Assembly: GCA_947489685.1 (NCBI GenBank)
Contig: CANLEM010000002.1
Span: forward strand, 620,001-684,000
Reading direction: 5' to 3'
Length of the DNA stretch: 64,000 bases
From: an uncultured Aquimarina sp.
GTDB lineage: Bacteria > Bacteroidota > Bacteroidia > Flavobacteriales > Flavobacteriaceae
Numbering within the stretch: position 1 is the stretch's first letter; the number at the start of each line of letters is the position of its first letter. The notes under the pieces were generated by a model. It was not told the origin of the DNA, searched no databases, and was given only the letters and a program-made list of their open reading frames with translations. This document shows, piece after piece, positions 44,894 to 54,227 of this stretch. Position numbers and translations under genes: made by a program.

Positions 44894-46741
44894 TTACTCG
44901 ACCGTAACTGATTTTGCTAAATTTCTAGGTTGATCTACATTTTTGTCTAGCATCACTGCGATGTGATAAGACAATAACTGTAATGGAATTGTAGTAAGAA
45001 GTGGTGTTAAAAACTCTATTGTTTCTGGTATCTCAATAACATGATCAGCCAATTCTTTTACCGTAACATCACCTTCTGTAACTATCCCAATAATTTTTCC
45101 TTTTCTGGATTTTATTTCCTGAATATTACTTACCACTTTTTCATAATGTCCTTTTTTGGTAGCAATAACTACAACAGGCATTTGCTCATCTATAAGTGCG
45201 ATAGGCCCGTGTTTCATTTCTGCTGCAGGATAACCTTCAGCATGAATATAAGAAATCTCTTTAAGCTTTAAAGCTCCTTCCAGAGCCACAGGGAAGTTAT
45301 AACCTCTACCCAAATACAAGAAGTTTTTAGCATCCTTATAAGTATCTGCTATATGCTTAATATGATCATTAGAACCTAAAGCTTGCTTTACTTTTTCTGG
45401 AATTCTTTCAAGCTCCTGCAGATAATAATAAAAATCACTATTTGTAATAGTTCCTTTTCTTTCTGCTAATTTTAAGGCTATCAGTGATAGTATAGTAATC
45501 TGCGTTGTAAATGCTTTTGTAGAGGCAACACCAATTTCTGGTCCTGCATGCGTATATGCTCCTGCATGCGTTTCTCTTGATATTGAAGAACCAACCACAT
45601 TACATACTCCAAAAACAAAAGCTCCTCTCTCTTTTGCCAATTTGATAGCGGCCATGGTATCTGCAGTTTCACCACTTTGTGATATTGCTATTACCACATC
45701 GTCCTGATGTATCACAGGGTTACGATATCTAAATTCGGACGCGTACTCTACTTCTACAGGAATTCGAACCAATTCTTCGAAGATATACTCTGCCACCAAT
45801 CCTGCATGCCAAGAAGTACCACATGCTATAATAAGAATACGTTTTGCATTAAGGAGTTTGGCAAGATTATCATCAACCCCCGCCATTTTTATAATTCCTT
45901 CAGCCACTCGCATTCGCCCTCTATACGTATCACTTATAGCATTGGGCTGCTCATATATTTCTTTAAGCATAAAATGATCATAACCACCTTTTTCTATTTG
46001 CTCAAGATTGATCTGTAGTTCTTGCTGATAAGCCTCAACCAAGCTATCATCCTGTATCTTTCTTACTTTTACTTCTTTATTTCTTCTTACAATTGCCATT
46101 TCCCCATCTTCAAGATAAATAGCATTGTTTGTATATTCTATAAATGGTGATGCATCTGAAGCAATAAAAAATTCATCTTCACCTACTCCAATGGCTAGAG
46201 GACTCCCTAATCTTGCTACAACAATTTCATCAGGTTTTTGTTTATCAAAAACTGCAATTGCATAAGCCCCTATAGTTTGATTTAAAGCTATCTGTACTGC
46301 TTTACCTAACTTTACGTTTTCTTTGGTTTTTACATCTTCAATTAAATTAACCAAAACCTCGGTATCTGTTTCAGATTTAAACGTATATCCTCTGTTTATT
46401 AATTCTTTTCTAAGAGATTCGTAATTTTCGATAATTCCATTATGGATAATCACTAAATCTCCAGAATTAGAATAATGAGGATGAGAATTCACATCATTAG
46501 GAACTCCATGCGTAGCCCATCTCGTATGGCCAATTCCAATTGTACCTTCTGTAGAAATTTCTTTTTCTAATCTCTCTTCAAGATCCGCTACTTTTCCTTT
46601 AGTTTTAGATAATTTAATATCATTACCATCATAAAGAGCAATTCCTGCAGAATCATACCCCCTATATTCTAATCTTTTTAACCCTTTTAAAATAATTGGA
46701 TAAGCCTCCCTATGACCAATATATCCTACAATTCCACACAT
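44894..46741 (-). CDS. glmS: Glutamine-fructose-6-phosphate aminotransferase (isomerizing)
   Basis: A 615-residue enzyme making glucosamine-6-phosphate for peptidoglycan and LPS. The N-terminal glutaminase domain starts MCGIVGYIGHREA with the catalytic Cys2. Two SIS domains follow: IIACGTSWHAGLV (~300) and YLGRGYNFPVALEGALKLKEISY (~475). The C-terminus ends DQPRNLAKSVTVE, the conserved tail that closes the active site. Third gene of an operon with a starch-synthase-like protein and a DUF4270 lipoprotein; the gap to the latter is 12 bp. No glmS ribozyme is expected in this phylum and none was seen. Confidence 0.97.
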   Translation of the reverse strand: MCGIVGYIGHREAYPIILKGLKRLEYRGYDSAGIALYDGNDIKLSKTKGKVADLEERLEKEISTEGTIGIGHTRWATHGVPNDVNSHPHYSNSGDLVIIHNGIIENYESLRKELINRGYTFKSETDTEVLVNLIEDVKTKENVKLGKAVQIALNQTIGAYAIAVFDKQKPDEIVVARLGSPLAIGVGEDEFFIASDASPFIEYTNNAIYLEDGEMAIVRRNKEVKVRKIQDDSLVEAYQQELQINLEQIEKGGYDHFMLKEIYEQPNAISDTYRGRMRVAEGIIKMAGVDDNLAKLLNAKRILIIACGTSWHAGLVAEYIFEELVRIPVEVEYASEFRYRNPVIHQDDVVIAISQSGETADTMAAIKLAKERGAFVFGVCNVVGSSISRETHAGAYTHAGPEIGVASTKAFTTQITILSLIALKLAERKGTITNSDFYYYLQELERIPEKVKQALGSNDHIKHIADTYKDAKNFLYLGRGYNFPVALEGALKLKEISYIHAEGYPAAEMKHGPIALIDEQMPVVVIATKKGHYEKVVSNIQEIKSRKGKIIGIVTEGDVTVKELADHVIEIPETIEFLTPLLTTIPLQLLSYHIAVMLDKNVDQPRNLAKSVTVE

Positions 46742-46753
46742 GATTTAGTTTTT

Positions 46754-48427
46754 TTAGTTGTCTTTTGATTCGGTATAAAAAATATCAAGCTTTAAACGTT
46801 TTTCTTCCGGAACGTTTTGTCCATTTCCATAAAGAATAGTTCCTTCATGAGAAATTACAGAAGAGAAGGGGGTCGTTTTTTCTTCTAAATTAATGTCACT
46901 ATTGGGGTCGGTTTCATCACTTCTTGAAAAGGCAAAACCATCAGCGTTACTAAGTATATTTACATTTTGAGAAACTGAAATTCCCAACTTAACATTATCG
47001 ATATCTCCTTTTAAAAGGTCATTGATATGACTAGTTATTCTAATTTTATAAAATTCCCCTCGCTCATCAGAGCCTCGAGAAATTCTTCCAAGGTGATCTG
47101 TTATAGAATTGACTGGACTCTCCTCGTTTATAGTAAAATCACGTCTATAATCTAATAACACGTCCTCTGTTTCTAAATTAAATATAAAAATTCTTTCTGG
47201 TTCTGTATCTCCAGAACTCACCAAATCTTGATTAATATAAAAACTCAATGAGGCATCATTGATTAACCAGTTTTGTCTTTGTAAGAATTCCAACTCGTTT
47301 TCCTCTTCTCCATTTTCGTTAAGAATATTACCGCTAAACAGATCAACAATAGCAAGTGAACCATTTCCTCCTTTTAGATACAAATTTTCTTCACCATTAA
47401 TCAGGTCTTGATTTTCGATCCTAGATTCTTCGGCTATTGTTGGATTTAATTGCAAATCTATTGCATTTACGATATTATTAGAAAATGACAATCGTAATGT
47501 TGCCTGATCTTCGACGATATCGGTATTACTCCCATCTTCATCTTCATCTGCAGCATCTACCTTTTCGAAGGTATAAAATAATGTTATATCTGCATTAGTC
47601 ATATCCAAAGCCAAAAGGTTTCCGGTATTATTGACCGTTTCTGCCTTGAAATAAATGCCTCTAAAAAAGTTATTAAAATTATTTAGGTTACTAAATTCGG
47701 CATTACCTTCTCTATCCAAAAACTGTTCTGTAAAAAAATCAACAGGAAGCTTTACTCTTAGTGCCGGAGGAAATCTGGTAATATCCTCTTCGGTATCTTC
47801 ATCTGTACCATCTGGTCCTTTTAAAATTATCTCTTCTGAAGAAGGAATAAAAGCATCATCGGTATACAATAATTCTTCTTTTAATTCTGTACCGAAATTT
47901 GTTTCGATAGTATTAACATCATCAGAAAAATACAATTGCCTTTCATTAGAATTAGGATCAAAATCTCTTAAAAAATAGTTGGATTTATAAACTGAGAATC
48001 TAAATGGTTGATTACCATAGATCGAATCTAACCTATAAGTGGTTACAATTTGGCCATCATCATTAGCTTCGGCATTTGTTTGTGTACTAAAATAAGGCAT
48101 ATTAAGAACCACACTATCTAATTTGGCATTATCTCCATAACTTGGGTCAAATCTTTCTGGTGCTACTTGTGAGAGTACCCCATATACTGATTGACCATAA
48201 ACAGGATCATTATACACGCCAAGTAAGTAATTTGGCAGACCAGAGGTCTGTACGCGTTCAAACTTTCTAGTATATGCTACAGGAATAGCAGTATACTGTT
48301 TGTCTTCAAAATTAACGTCTCCAATAACCTCGCTACCAACCGAGTTAAAATCATCATTACATGATGAGAAGGTAAAAATAACCGCTACTGTAGCAGTTAC
48401 TTTAATCAAAAAGTTTATCAATTTCAT
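46754..48427 (-). CDS. DUF4270 family lipoprotein
   Basis: A 557-residue exported lipoprotein: signal peptide with lipobox FTFSSCNDD (Cys ~23), then a long beta-rich region with many Asp, Glu and Asn. The start FNSVGSEVIGDVNFEDKQYTAIPVAYTRKFERVQTSGLPNYLLG (in short pieces) is the DUF4270 signature. The function is unknown; the family is restricted to Bacteroidota and is repeatedly found beside glmS and the starch-synthase-like gene. It follows the latter by 16 bp. Surface exposure is inference from the lipobox. Confidence 0.85.
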   Translation of the reverse strand: MKLINFLIKVTATVAVIFTFSSCNDDFNSVGSEVIGDVNFEDKQYTAIPVAYTRKFERVQTSGLPNYLLGVYNDPVYGQSVYGVLSQVAPERFDPSYGDNAKLDSVVLNMPYFSTQTNAEANDDGQIVTTYRLDSIYGNQPFRFSVYKSNYFLRDFDPNSNERQLYFSDDVNTIETNFGTELKEELLYTDDAFIPSSEEIILKGPDGTDEDTEEDITRFPPALRVKLPVDFFTEQFLDREGNAEFSNLNNFNNFFRGIYFKAETVNNTGNLLALDMTNADITLFYTFEKVDAADEDEDGSNTDIVEDQATLRLSFSNNIVNAIDLQLNPTIAEESRIENQDLINGEENLYLKGGNGSLAIVDLFSGNILNENGEEENELEFLQRQNWLINDASLSFYINQDLVSSGDTEPERIFIFNLETEDVLLDYRRDFTINEESPVNSITDHLGRISRGSDERGEFYKIRITSHINDLLKGDIDNVKLGISVSQNVNILSNADGFAFSRSDETDPNSDINLEEKTTPFSSVISHEGTILYGNGQNVPEEKRLKLDIFYTESKDN

Positions 48428-48443
48428 AAAAAATTCATTTTGC

Positions 48444-49253
48444 CTATACTAGCACTTCTGTTTGATAGAAGGCTTCGTAAGCATCTGCAAATTCATCCGG
48501 GTTTTTATATTCTAAAACTGGTTGGTCTATACTTTTTAAATGATTCGATAGTTCGTCTGATATATTTTCAGAACCAACTATAATGGCATCAGAGTTATCA
48601 ATTGCAACTTTCATCAAATTGTCATATGATGGTGTTGCCAAGTCACTGATTTTCCCTTCTTCAATTCCGTCAAATTTCACTTTCTCCATCATATTGTCGG
48701 CTAATGTGCCGTCATATCCATGATTGTATACCGAAGTAACTATTTTACTATGACCAAAAAGTGGTTCATTAGCATAATAATGCTTTAGATACAATGGCAA
48801 AAGCGATGCCAACCAACCATGTACATGAATTACATCGGGAGACCAATTCAATTTCTTAACGGTTTCAATAACTCCTTTTGCAAAAAAGATTGCTCTTTCA
48901 TCATTATCAGGAAATAAATTTCCTTCCTCATCTGTCAAAGTTGCCTTTCTTTTAAAATAGTCTTCATTATCTATAAAATAGACTTGCATACGTTCTTTCG
49001 GAATAGAAGCAACTTTAATGATTAGAGGCATATCTAAATCATTTATTACTAAATTCATCCCAGAAAGACGAATCACTTCATGCAACTGATGTCTTCTTTC
49101 ATTGATATTACCATATCTCGGCATAAAAATTCGTATTTGACCACCTTTACTATTTACCATTCTTGGTGCATCAAAAGACATGGATGAGATTTCAGTCTCT
49201 GGCAGGTAAGGTATTACTTCTGATGATACATACAATATCCTCTTATCTTTCAT
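48444..49253 (-). CDS. Glycogen/starch synthase-like single-domain protein (GT5 N-terminal domain only)
   Basis: A 269-residue protein matching only the N-terminal Rossmann domain of GlgA: KRILYVSSEVIPYLPET at the start, FMPRYGNINERRHQ, VYFIDNEDYFKRK, and DVIHVHGWLASLLPLYLKHYY (~140-160). The KTGGL ADP-glucose-binding motif of GlgA is replaced by ISSMSFDAPRMVNSKGG, and the whole C-terminal catalytic half (normally ~200 more residues) is missing. It is therefore unlikely to be a working glycogen synthase by itself. First gene of the operon with DUF4270 and glmS, divergent from panC. Confidence 0.85.
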   Translation of the reverse strand: MKDKRILYVSSEVIPYLPETEISSMSFDAPRMVNSKGGQIRIFMPRYGNINERRHQLHEVIRLSGMNLVINDLDMPLIIKVASIPKERMQVYFIDNEDYFKRKATLTDEEGNLFPDNDERAIFFAKGVIETVKKLNWSPDVIHVHGWLASLLPLYLKHYYANEPLFGHSKIVTSVYNHGYDGTLADNMMEKVKFDGIEEGKISDLATPSYDNLMKVAIDNSDAIIVGSENISDELSNHLKSIDQPVLEYKNPDEFADAYEAFYQTEVLV

Positions 49254-49334
49254 ATAATCGATACTTTTATCGTCTTCCTTTTGGAATTAATTTTGCAAAA
49301 TTACGAAAATTTATGCAGTCTGCCAGTAATATCT

Positions 49335-49342
49335 TATTTTTG
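49335..49342 (+). promoter_or_regulatory. Likely -7 element of panC
   Basis: TATTTTTG, a match to TAnnTTTG, 22 bases before the panC ATG. No TTG lies at the expected distance. On the other strand TAATTTTG (49303-49296) could serve the divergent operon. Confidence 0.5.
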
Positions 49343-49364
49343 CACGCCTTTAAGTTTTAGCCCA

Positions 49365-50213
49365 ATGCAGGTATACGAAAAAAGACTAGACATAGTAAGA
49401 GATGTTGCAACCTTCAAAAGAGAAAAGCAAACCATAGGGTTTGTGCCTACTATGGGTGCCTTACACCAAGGCCATCTTGCCCTAGTACAAAGGGCTCTCG
49501 AAGAAAACGACATAGCGATAGTGAGTATTTTTGTAAACCCAACTCAATTTAATAACTCCGAAGATCTTGTTAAATATCCAAGAACTTTAGACTCAGATGT
49601 GAAGCTTTTATCAAGTTTATCAAATAAAATAATCGTATTTGCTCCAACTCCTAATGAGGTATATGGGTCGCAAATGAACTCTATCTCTTATGATTTTGAA
49701 GGTCTAGAACATGAAATGGAGGGTAAATTTCGACCAGGTCATTTTGATGGGGTTGGTACAGTTTTGAAACATTTATTTAGTATTGTTTCGCCAACCAAAG
49801 CTTATTTTGGTGAAAAAGACTTCCAGCAACTTCAAATTGTAAGAAAGCTTGTCGAAATTGAAAAAATGTCAGTACAGATAATAGGCTGCCCTATTTATAG
49901 AGAAAAGAGCGGATTGGCTTTAAGCTCCAGAAACAAAAGGCTTACCCAGGAACAACTAGATGCTTCTCCTTTAATTCATAAAATACTACAACAAGTAAAA
50001 AAAGATTTTGGCACAAAAAGTGTAAGTAAGTTAAATGATTGGGTATCAGAACAATTTGAAAATACCGAAATTCTAGAACTTGAATATTTTGAAATCGCGA
50101 AGGTATCAGATCTTAAAACGATTACTAAAATAGATAACGACATTAAATATCGTGCATTTATTGCAGTATTTGCCGATAAAATAAGACTTATAGATAACAT
50201 TGCCCTAAACTAA
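49365..50213 (+). CDS. panC: Pantothenate synthetase
   Basis: A 282-residue ATP-dependent ligase joining pantoate and beta-alanine. The nucleotide-binding HxGH motif is in VPTMGALHQGHLAL (~26-39); FVNPTQFN, RPGHFDGVGTVL and FGEKDFQQLQIV contact pantoate and ATP; ALSSRNKRL is the KMSKS-equivalent loop. The ATG at 49365 (MQVYEK) is preferred to an in-frame start 84 bases upstream, which would extend across the promoter. panD follows after 19 bp. Confidence 0.95.
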   Translation: MQVYEKRLDIVRDVATFKREKQTIGFVPTMGALHQGHLALVQRALEENDIAIVSIFVNPTQFNNSEDLVKYPRTLDSDVKLLSSLSNKIIVFAPTPNEVYGSQMNSISYDFEGLEHEMEGKFRPGHFDGVGTVLKHLFSIVSPTKAYFGEKDFQQLQIVRKLVEIEKMSVQIIGCPIYREKSGLALSSRNKRLTQEQLDASPLIHKILQQVKKDFGTKSVSKLNDWVSEQFENTEILELEYFEIAKVSDLKTITKIDNDIKYRAFIAVFADKIRLIDNIALN

Positions 50214-50228
50214 AAATAACTAACTTTG
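50200..50228 (+). promoter_or_regulatory. Internal promoter for panD
   Basis: TTG (50200-50202, within the panC 3' end), 18-bp spacer, TAACTTTG (50221-50228). The panD ATG at 50233 begins 4 bases later, so this transcript would be leaderless. Confidence 0.6.
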
Positions 50229-50232
50229 TAAC

Positions 50233-50583
50233 ATGCTAGTACACGTAGTCAAATCAAAAATTCATCGCGTTAAAGTTACCGGTGCAGACCTAAACTATAT
50301 CGGTAGTATTACTATTGATCAGGATCTTATGGATGCTGCTAATATTATTGAAGGAGAAAAAGTTCAGATTGTAAACAATAATAATGGTGAGCGATTAGAA
50401 ACTTATGCTATTCCGGGTCCAAGAAACAGTGGTGAAATTACATTAAATGGTGCTGCTGCTCGAAAAGTAGCAAAAGGAGATGTGCTTATTTTAATAACCT
50501 ATGCTATGATGGATATTGAAGATGCTAAAGTCTTCAAGCCAAAACTTCTTTTCCCGAACGAAGAGAATAACTTACTAAAATAA
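50233..50583 (+). CDS. panD: Aspartate 1-decarboxylase
   Basis: A 116-residue proenzyme that makes beta-alanine for pantothenate. Self-cleavage is expected between Gly and Ser in [10 protein letters not shown] (~24-25), giving the pyruvoyl cofactor on the new N-terminal Ser. [14 protein letters not shown] and the conserved [14 protein letters not shown] complete the double-psi barrel. It pairs with panC upstream and overlaps the context of a flippase-like gene 2 bp downstream. Length is normal. Confidence 0.96.
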   Translation: MLVHVVKSKIHRVKVTGADLNYIGSITIDQDLMDAANIIEGEKVQIVNNNNGERLETYAIPGPRNSGEITLNGAAARKVAKGDVLILITYAMMDIEDAKVFKPKLLFPNEENNLLK

Positions 50584-50585
50584 AA

Positions 50586-51551
50586 GTGAATCCTAAGTTT
50601 GTAAAACTTCTTAAAATAATACTCCCGCTAGCACTGGGAGTTTTTTTAATTTGGTATTCTATTGCATCTGCTTCTCCAGAAGAAAGACAAAAGACGCTTC
50701 AATACATTTCTGAAGCTGATCCAAAATGGGTTATCCTTTCAATTTTGATGGGTATTATTTCTCACCTATCAAGAGCTTATCGCTGGAAATTCTTATTACA
50801 ACCTATGGGATATACCGCCAAATTATCAAATAGTTTTATGGCAGTCATGGCGGGATACCTCGTAAATATGGGAATCCCAAGATCGGGAGAAGTATTACGT
50901 GGTGCTACCATTTCTACTTATGAAAAAATTCCTTTCAAAAAAGCTTTTGGCACTATTATATCCGAAAGAGTTATTGATTCTATTATGTTGCTGTCTATAA
51001 TAGCAATTACACTATTTTTTCAATCTCAAGATTTATTCTCTTACTTAGAAGAAAAAATCACGAATACATTTATACTACTGGTACTATTAATCGTTGGTAT
51101 TATTCTGGGCATTGTATTTCTTCGAATTCTTAGAAAATCCAAAAACCCAATATTAATCAAGATCAAAAACTTTGGAGAAGGTATTTTGGAAGGTATAAAG
51201 AGTATTTCTAAGCTAAAACAAAGAGGTGCTTTTGTCTTTCATACGATACTTATTTGGGTATTATATGTAGGAATGTTTTACGTGATCAAATTTACAGTTC
51301 CTGAAACTGCAAATTTATCCATAGGCCCTTTGCTTGCTACTTTTGTTGCCGGATCTATCGCAATGTCGACTACCAATGGCGGAATTGGTGCTTTCCCAAT
51401 AGCAACTGCAGCTATTTTGATATTATTTGATGTCGAAAAACCAGCTGGAGAAGCTTTTGGATGGATTCTTTGGGGGTCTCAAACCGCAATAAATATCATC
51501 GTTGGTGCGTTATCGTTTTTGTTTCTACCTATTTTAAACAGAGAGAAATAA
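50586..51551 (+). CDS. Lysylphosphatidylglycerol synthase TM-region (UPF0104) family membrane protein
   Basis: A 321-residue integral membrane protein with a GTG start and about eight helices. It matches the TM domain of MprF/AglD-type flippases: RAYRWKFLLQPMGY after helix 2, GYLVNMGIPRSGEVLRG in the conserved centre, and STTNGGIGAFPIATAAILI near the C-terminus. No catalytic aminoacyl-transferase domain is attached, so it is probably a lipid or lipid-linked-glycan flippase-type protein; the substrate is unknown. It follows panD by 2 bp, in the same transcript. Confidence 0.88.
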   Translation: MNPKFVKLLKIILPLALGVFLIWYSIASASPEERQKTLQYISEADPKWVILSILMGIISHLSRAYRWKFLLQPMGYTAKLSNSFMAVMAGYLVNMGIPRSGEVLRGATISTYEKIPFKKAFGTIISERVIDSIMLLSIIAITLFFQSQDLFSYLEEKITNTFILLVLLIVGIILGIVFLRILRKSKNPILIKIKNFGEGILEGIKSISKLKQRGAFVFHTILIWVLYVGMFYVIKFTVPETANLSIGPLLATFVAGSIAMSTTNGGIGAFPIATAAILILFDVEKPAGEAFGWILWGSQTAINIIVGALSFLFLPILNREK

Positions 51552-51599
51552 CGAAATAATTTATATATTGTCCCTTGCTTAACCTAAATCCTATTACTT

Positions 51600-52745
51600 A
51601 TGAAAAAAAGTTTAACTCTCATTATAGCCTGTATTTTTGTAGTTTCTGGTTATAGCCAGGCTATTTACGAATCATTTAGATCTATAAAGCTAGACCAAAG
51701 TAGGCAATTAAAAATTCAGTTACCACGTAACTATAAGAAGAACGTAGATAAAACCTATCCATTAATCATTGTACTTGACGGGGACTATCTGTTTGAACCC
51801 ATTGCAGGAAATGTGGATTACTTTTCTTATTGGGAAGATATGCCCGAATCGATTGTGGTTGGTGTTAATCAAAGAACAACAAGAGTTGATGATTGTCGCT
51901 ATGATGAAGCCGAGTTTCTTCCTTCTCAAAAAGGAGCAGAGTTTTTCGAATTTATAGGGCAGGAATTAGTTCCGTATCTCAATCAGACGTATCGAACAGC
52001 ACAACTAAAAATTATTGTTGGGCATGATTATACTGCTAATTACATAAATTATTTTTTATTTAAGGATAATCCAATATTTCAAGCATACATATGTTTGAGT
52101 CCTGAATTGGCTCCTCCAATGGCAGAACGTATTACCAATGTACTAAGTACGTCTTCAGACATATGGTATTATCTGGCTACTGCCACCAATGATGCTGAAG
52201 GAATAAAAAAATCTGTTCGTGGACTTGATGAACAAATGAAAGAAGTTGATAACGCAGATATGCATTATTTCTTTGATGACTTTGACGAATCTTCGCATTA
52301 CACTTTGGTAGGAAGAGGAATCCCTAGAGCACTTGAAGCTATTTTTGAGATGTATCGCCCAATTAGCAAAAAAACATATAAAGAAGTACTACTTCCATTA
52401 GAAACCTCGACTTATGATCATTTGGTAGATATGTATAAGACTACAGAGCAATTATATGGGATTAAGCGTCAAATACGTGTAAATGATTTTATTGCTGTAT
52501 CTACCGCCATAGAAAAGAAAGAAAAGTGGGAAGAATTAGAACCTTTGGGTAAACTAGCGGTAAAAGAGCATCCAGATGTGATGCTGGGATATTATTATTT
52601 AGGTATGTTCTACGAACAAACCGGAGAGCCTAAAAAAGCTATGAGAGCCTATGAAAATGGTTTTCAACTTGCCGAAGTTGCTTTCCTGACCAAAGATTAT
52701 ATGCTGGATAAAGTGAACAAAATTAAAGAAGATTTTGGATGGTAA
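51600..52745 (+). CDS. Exported esterase-fold (PF00756-like) protein lacking the serine nucleophile
   Basis: A 381-residue protein with a signal peptide (~1-19). The alpha/beta-hydrolase region resembles esterase D / Fes-type enzymes: KTYPLIIVLDGDYLFEPI, ESIVVGVNQ, FIGQELVPYLNQTYRT. At the nucleophile elbow it has VGHDYTAN (~140-147), where active relatives have GHSxGG, so Ser is replaced by Asp. The C-terminal ~60 residues (GYYYLGMFYEQTGEPKKAMRAYENGFQL) look like a TPR. It is probably a non-catalytic binding or scaffold protein; the C-terminus ends before a strong terminator. Confidence 0.8.
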   Translation: MKKSLTLIIACIFVVSGYSQAIYESFRSIKLDQSRQLKIQLPRNYKKNVDKTYPLIIVLDGDYLFEPIAGNVDYFSYWEDMPESIVVGVNQRTTRVDDCRYDEAEFLPSQKGAEFFEFIGQELVPYLNQTYRTAQLKIIVGHDYTANYINYFLFKDNPIFQAYICLSPELAPPMAERITNVLSTSSDIWYYLATATNDAEGIKKSVRGLDEQMKEVDNADMHYFFDDFDESSHYTLVGRGIPRALEAIFEMYRPISKKTYKEVLLPLETSTYDHLVDMYKTTEQLYGIKRQIRVNDFIAVSTAIEKKEKWEELEPLGKLAVKEHPDVMLGYYYLGMFYEQTGEPKKAMRAYENGFQLAEVAFLTKDYMLDKVNKIKEDFGW

Positions 52746-52767
52746 GTTTTCCAAAATAAAATATACT

Positions 52768-52797
52768 AAAAAGATCCCTCTAATGGGGTCTTTTTTT
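52768..52797 (+). terminator. Terminator after the esterase-like gene
   Basis: Stem AAAAAGATCCC / GGGGTCTTTTT with one T-G pair and a ~6-nt loop, then a T run. Confidence 0.8.
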
Positions 52798-52858
52798 ATG
52801 TATACAGTTTTAGTTTTCAATCTAAATAATAGTATTTTTACACCTCATCAATATTTTT

Positions 52859-54226
52859 ATGGCTAAGACCAAAACTGTTTTTTTCTGCCAAAACTGTGGG
52901 GCGCAATATGCCAAATGGCAAGGGCAATGCACATCATGTAAAGAGTGGAATACTATTGCCGAAGAGGTGGTTCAAAAAGCTACTGCCAAAGATTGGAAAA
53001 ATGCAACCAATGCCACCAAAGTTTCTGCTATTGCGAAACCCTTGCGTATTTCAGAAATTGACACAAGCCAGGAGGCCAGATATAATACTGATGATGCAGA
53101 GCTTAACAGAGTACTTGGTGGAGGGCTGGTTCCTGGATCTTTAACTCTTTTGGGAGGAGAACCTGGTATTGGTAAAAGTACTTTACTGCTTCAGATTAGT
53201 TTAAAACTACCTTATAAAACGTTATACGTTTCTGGAGAAGAAAGCCAAAAGCAAATCAAGATGCGTGCAGAACGTATACAATCTAAAACAGATAACTGCT
53301 TTATTCTTACCGAAACAAAAACGCAAAACATATTTAGGCAAATAGAAACTACCGAACCCGACATTGTCATCATAGATTCTATACAAACCTTGCATAGTGA
53401 TTATATAGAAAGTAGTGCTGGAAGTATTTCGCAAATTAGAGAATGTACCACAGAGCTCATCAAATTTGCCAAAGAAACTGCTACTCCAGTAATTTTAATT
53501 GGCCATATCACCAAAGATGGAAATATTGCAGGACCAAAAATCCTGGAACATATGGTAGATACTGTATTGCAATTTGAAGGAGACCGCAATCACGTATACC
53601 GAATCTTAAGAGCTTTAAAAAACAGATTTGGCTCGACATCAGAATTAGGGATTTACGAAATGCAAGGTAGTGGCCTTAGAGAAGTAAATAATCCTAGTGA
53701 AATCCTTATTTCTAAAAAAGACGAAGAGCTTAGCGGTACTGCCATTGCATCTACTCTAGAAGGCATGAGGCCTTTAATGATAGAAATACAGGCGTTGGTA
53801 AGCACAGCAGTCTATGGCACCCCTCAACGTAGTGCCACAGGATATAATTTAAAACGACTAAATATGATCTTGGCCGTTCTCGAAAAAAGAGCAGGTTTTA
53901 GGCTAGGAGCGAAGGACGTTTTTTTAAATATCACTGGTGGGATATCGGTAGATGATCCGGCTATTGATTTGGCAGTAGTAGCTGCCATATTATCATCTAG
54001 TGAGGATATCCCAATCCCAAAAGATTATTGTTTTGCTGCAGAAGTTGGACTAGCCGGTGAAATACGACCAGTAACCAAAGTCGAACAACGTATACAAGAG
54101 GCAGAGAAACTAGGTTTCTCTACCATTTTTGTTTCTAAATACAATAAAATCAGCCTACAAAGCACTCAAATCAAAATTCAACTAGTTGCCAAGATAGAAG
54201 ATGTCGTAGCATATTTATTTGGATAG
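52859..54226 (+). CDS. radA: DNA repair protein RadA (Sms)
   Basis: A 455-residue RecA-like branch-migration protein. Zinc finger CQNCG...CTSC at ~10-27; Walker A GGEPGIGKSTLL (~96); RadA-specific KNRFG (~253); and a C-terminal Lon-protease-like domain (~285-455, GISVDDPAIDLAVVAAILSS) that drives hexamer assembly. It promotes processing of recombination intermediates. It ends 1 bp before the stop of the convergent aldo-keto reductase gene, with no terminator between. Confidence 0.96.
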   Translation: MAKTKTVFFCQNCGAQYAKWQGQCTSCKEWNTIAEEVVQKATAKDWKNATNATKVSAIAKPLRISEIDTSQEARYNTDDAELNRVLGGGLVPGSLTLLGGEPGIGKSTLLLQISLKLPYKTLYVSGEESQKQIKMRAERIQSKTDNCFILTETKTQNIFRQIETTEPDIVIIDSIQTLHSDYIESSAGSISQIRECTTELIKFAKETATPVILIGHITKDGNIAGPKILEHMVDTVLQFEGDRNHVYRILRALKNRFGSTSELGIYEMQGSGLREVNNPSEILISKKDEELSGTAIASTLEGMRPLMIEIQALVSTAVYGTPQRSATGYNLKRLNMILAVLEKRAGFRLGAKDVFLNITGGISVDDPAIDLAVVAAILSSSEDIPIPKDYCFAAEVGLAGEIRPVTKVEQRIQEAEKLGFSTIFVSKYNKISLQSTQIKIQLVAKIEDVVAYLFG

Positions 54227-54227
54227 C

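Noticed and set aside
44894..46741. glmS ribozyme upstream of glmS
   Set aside because: The ribozyme is known from Firmicutes; here glmS lies 12 bp after a coding gene, leaving no room for it.
47655..47978. A 107-codon plus-strand ORF opposite the DUF4270 gene
   Set aside because: Antisense shadow of a conserved lipoprotein gene, without conserved motifs.
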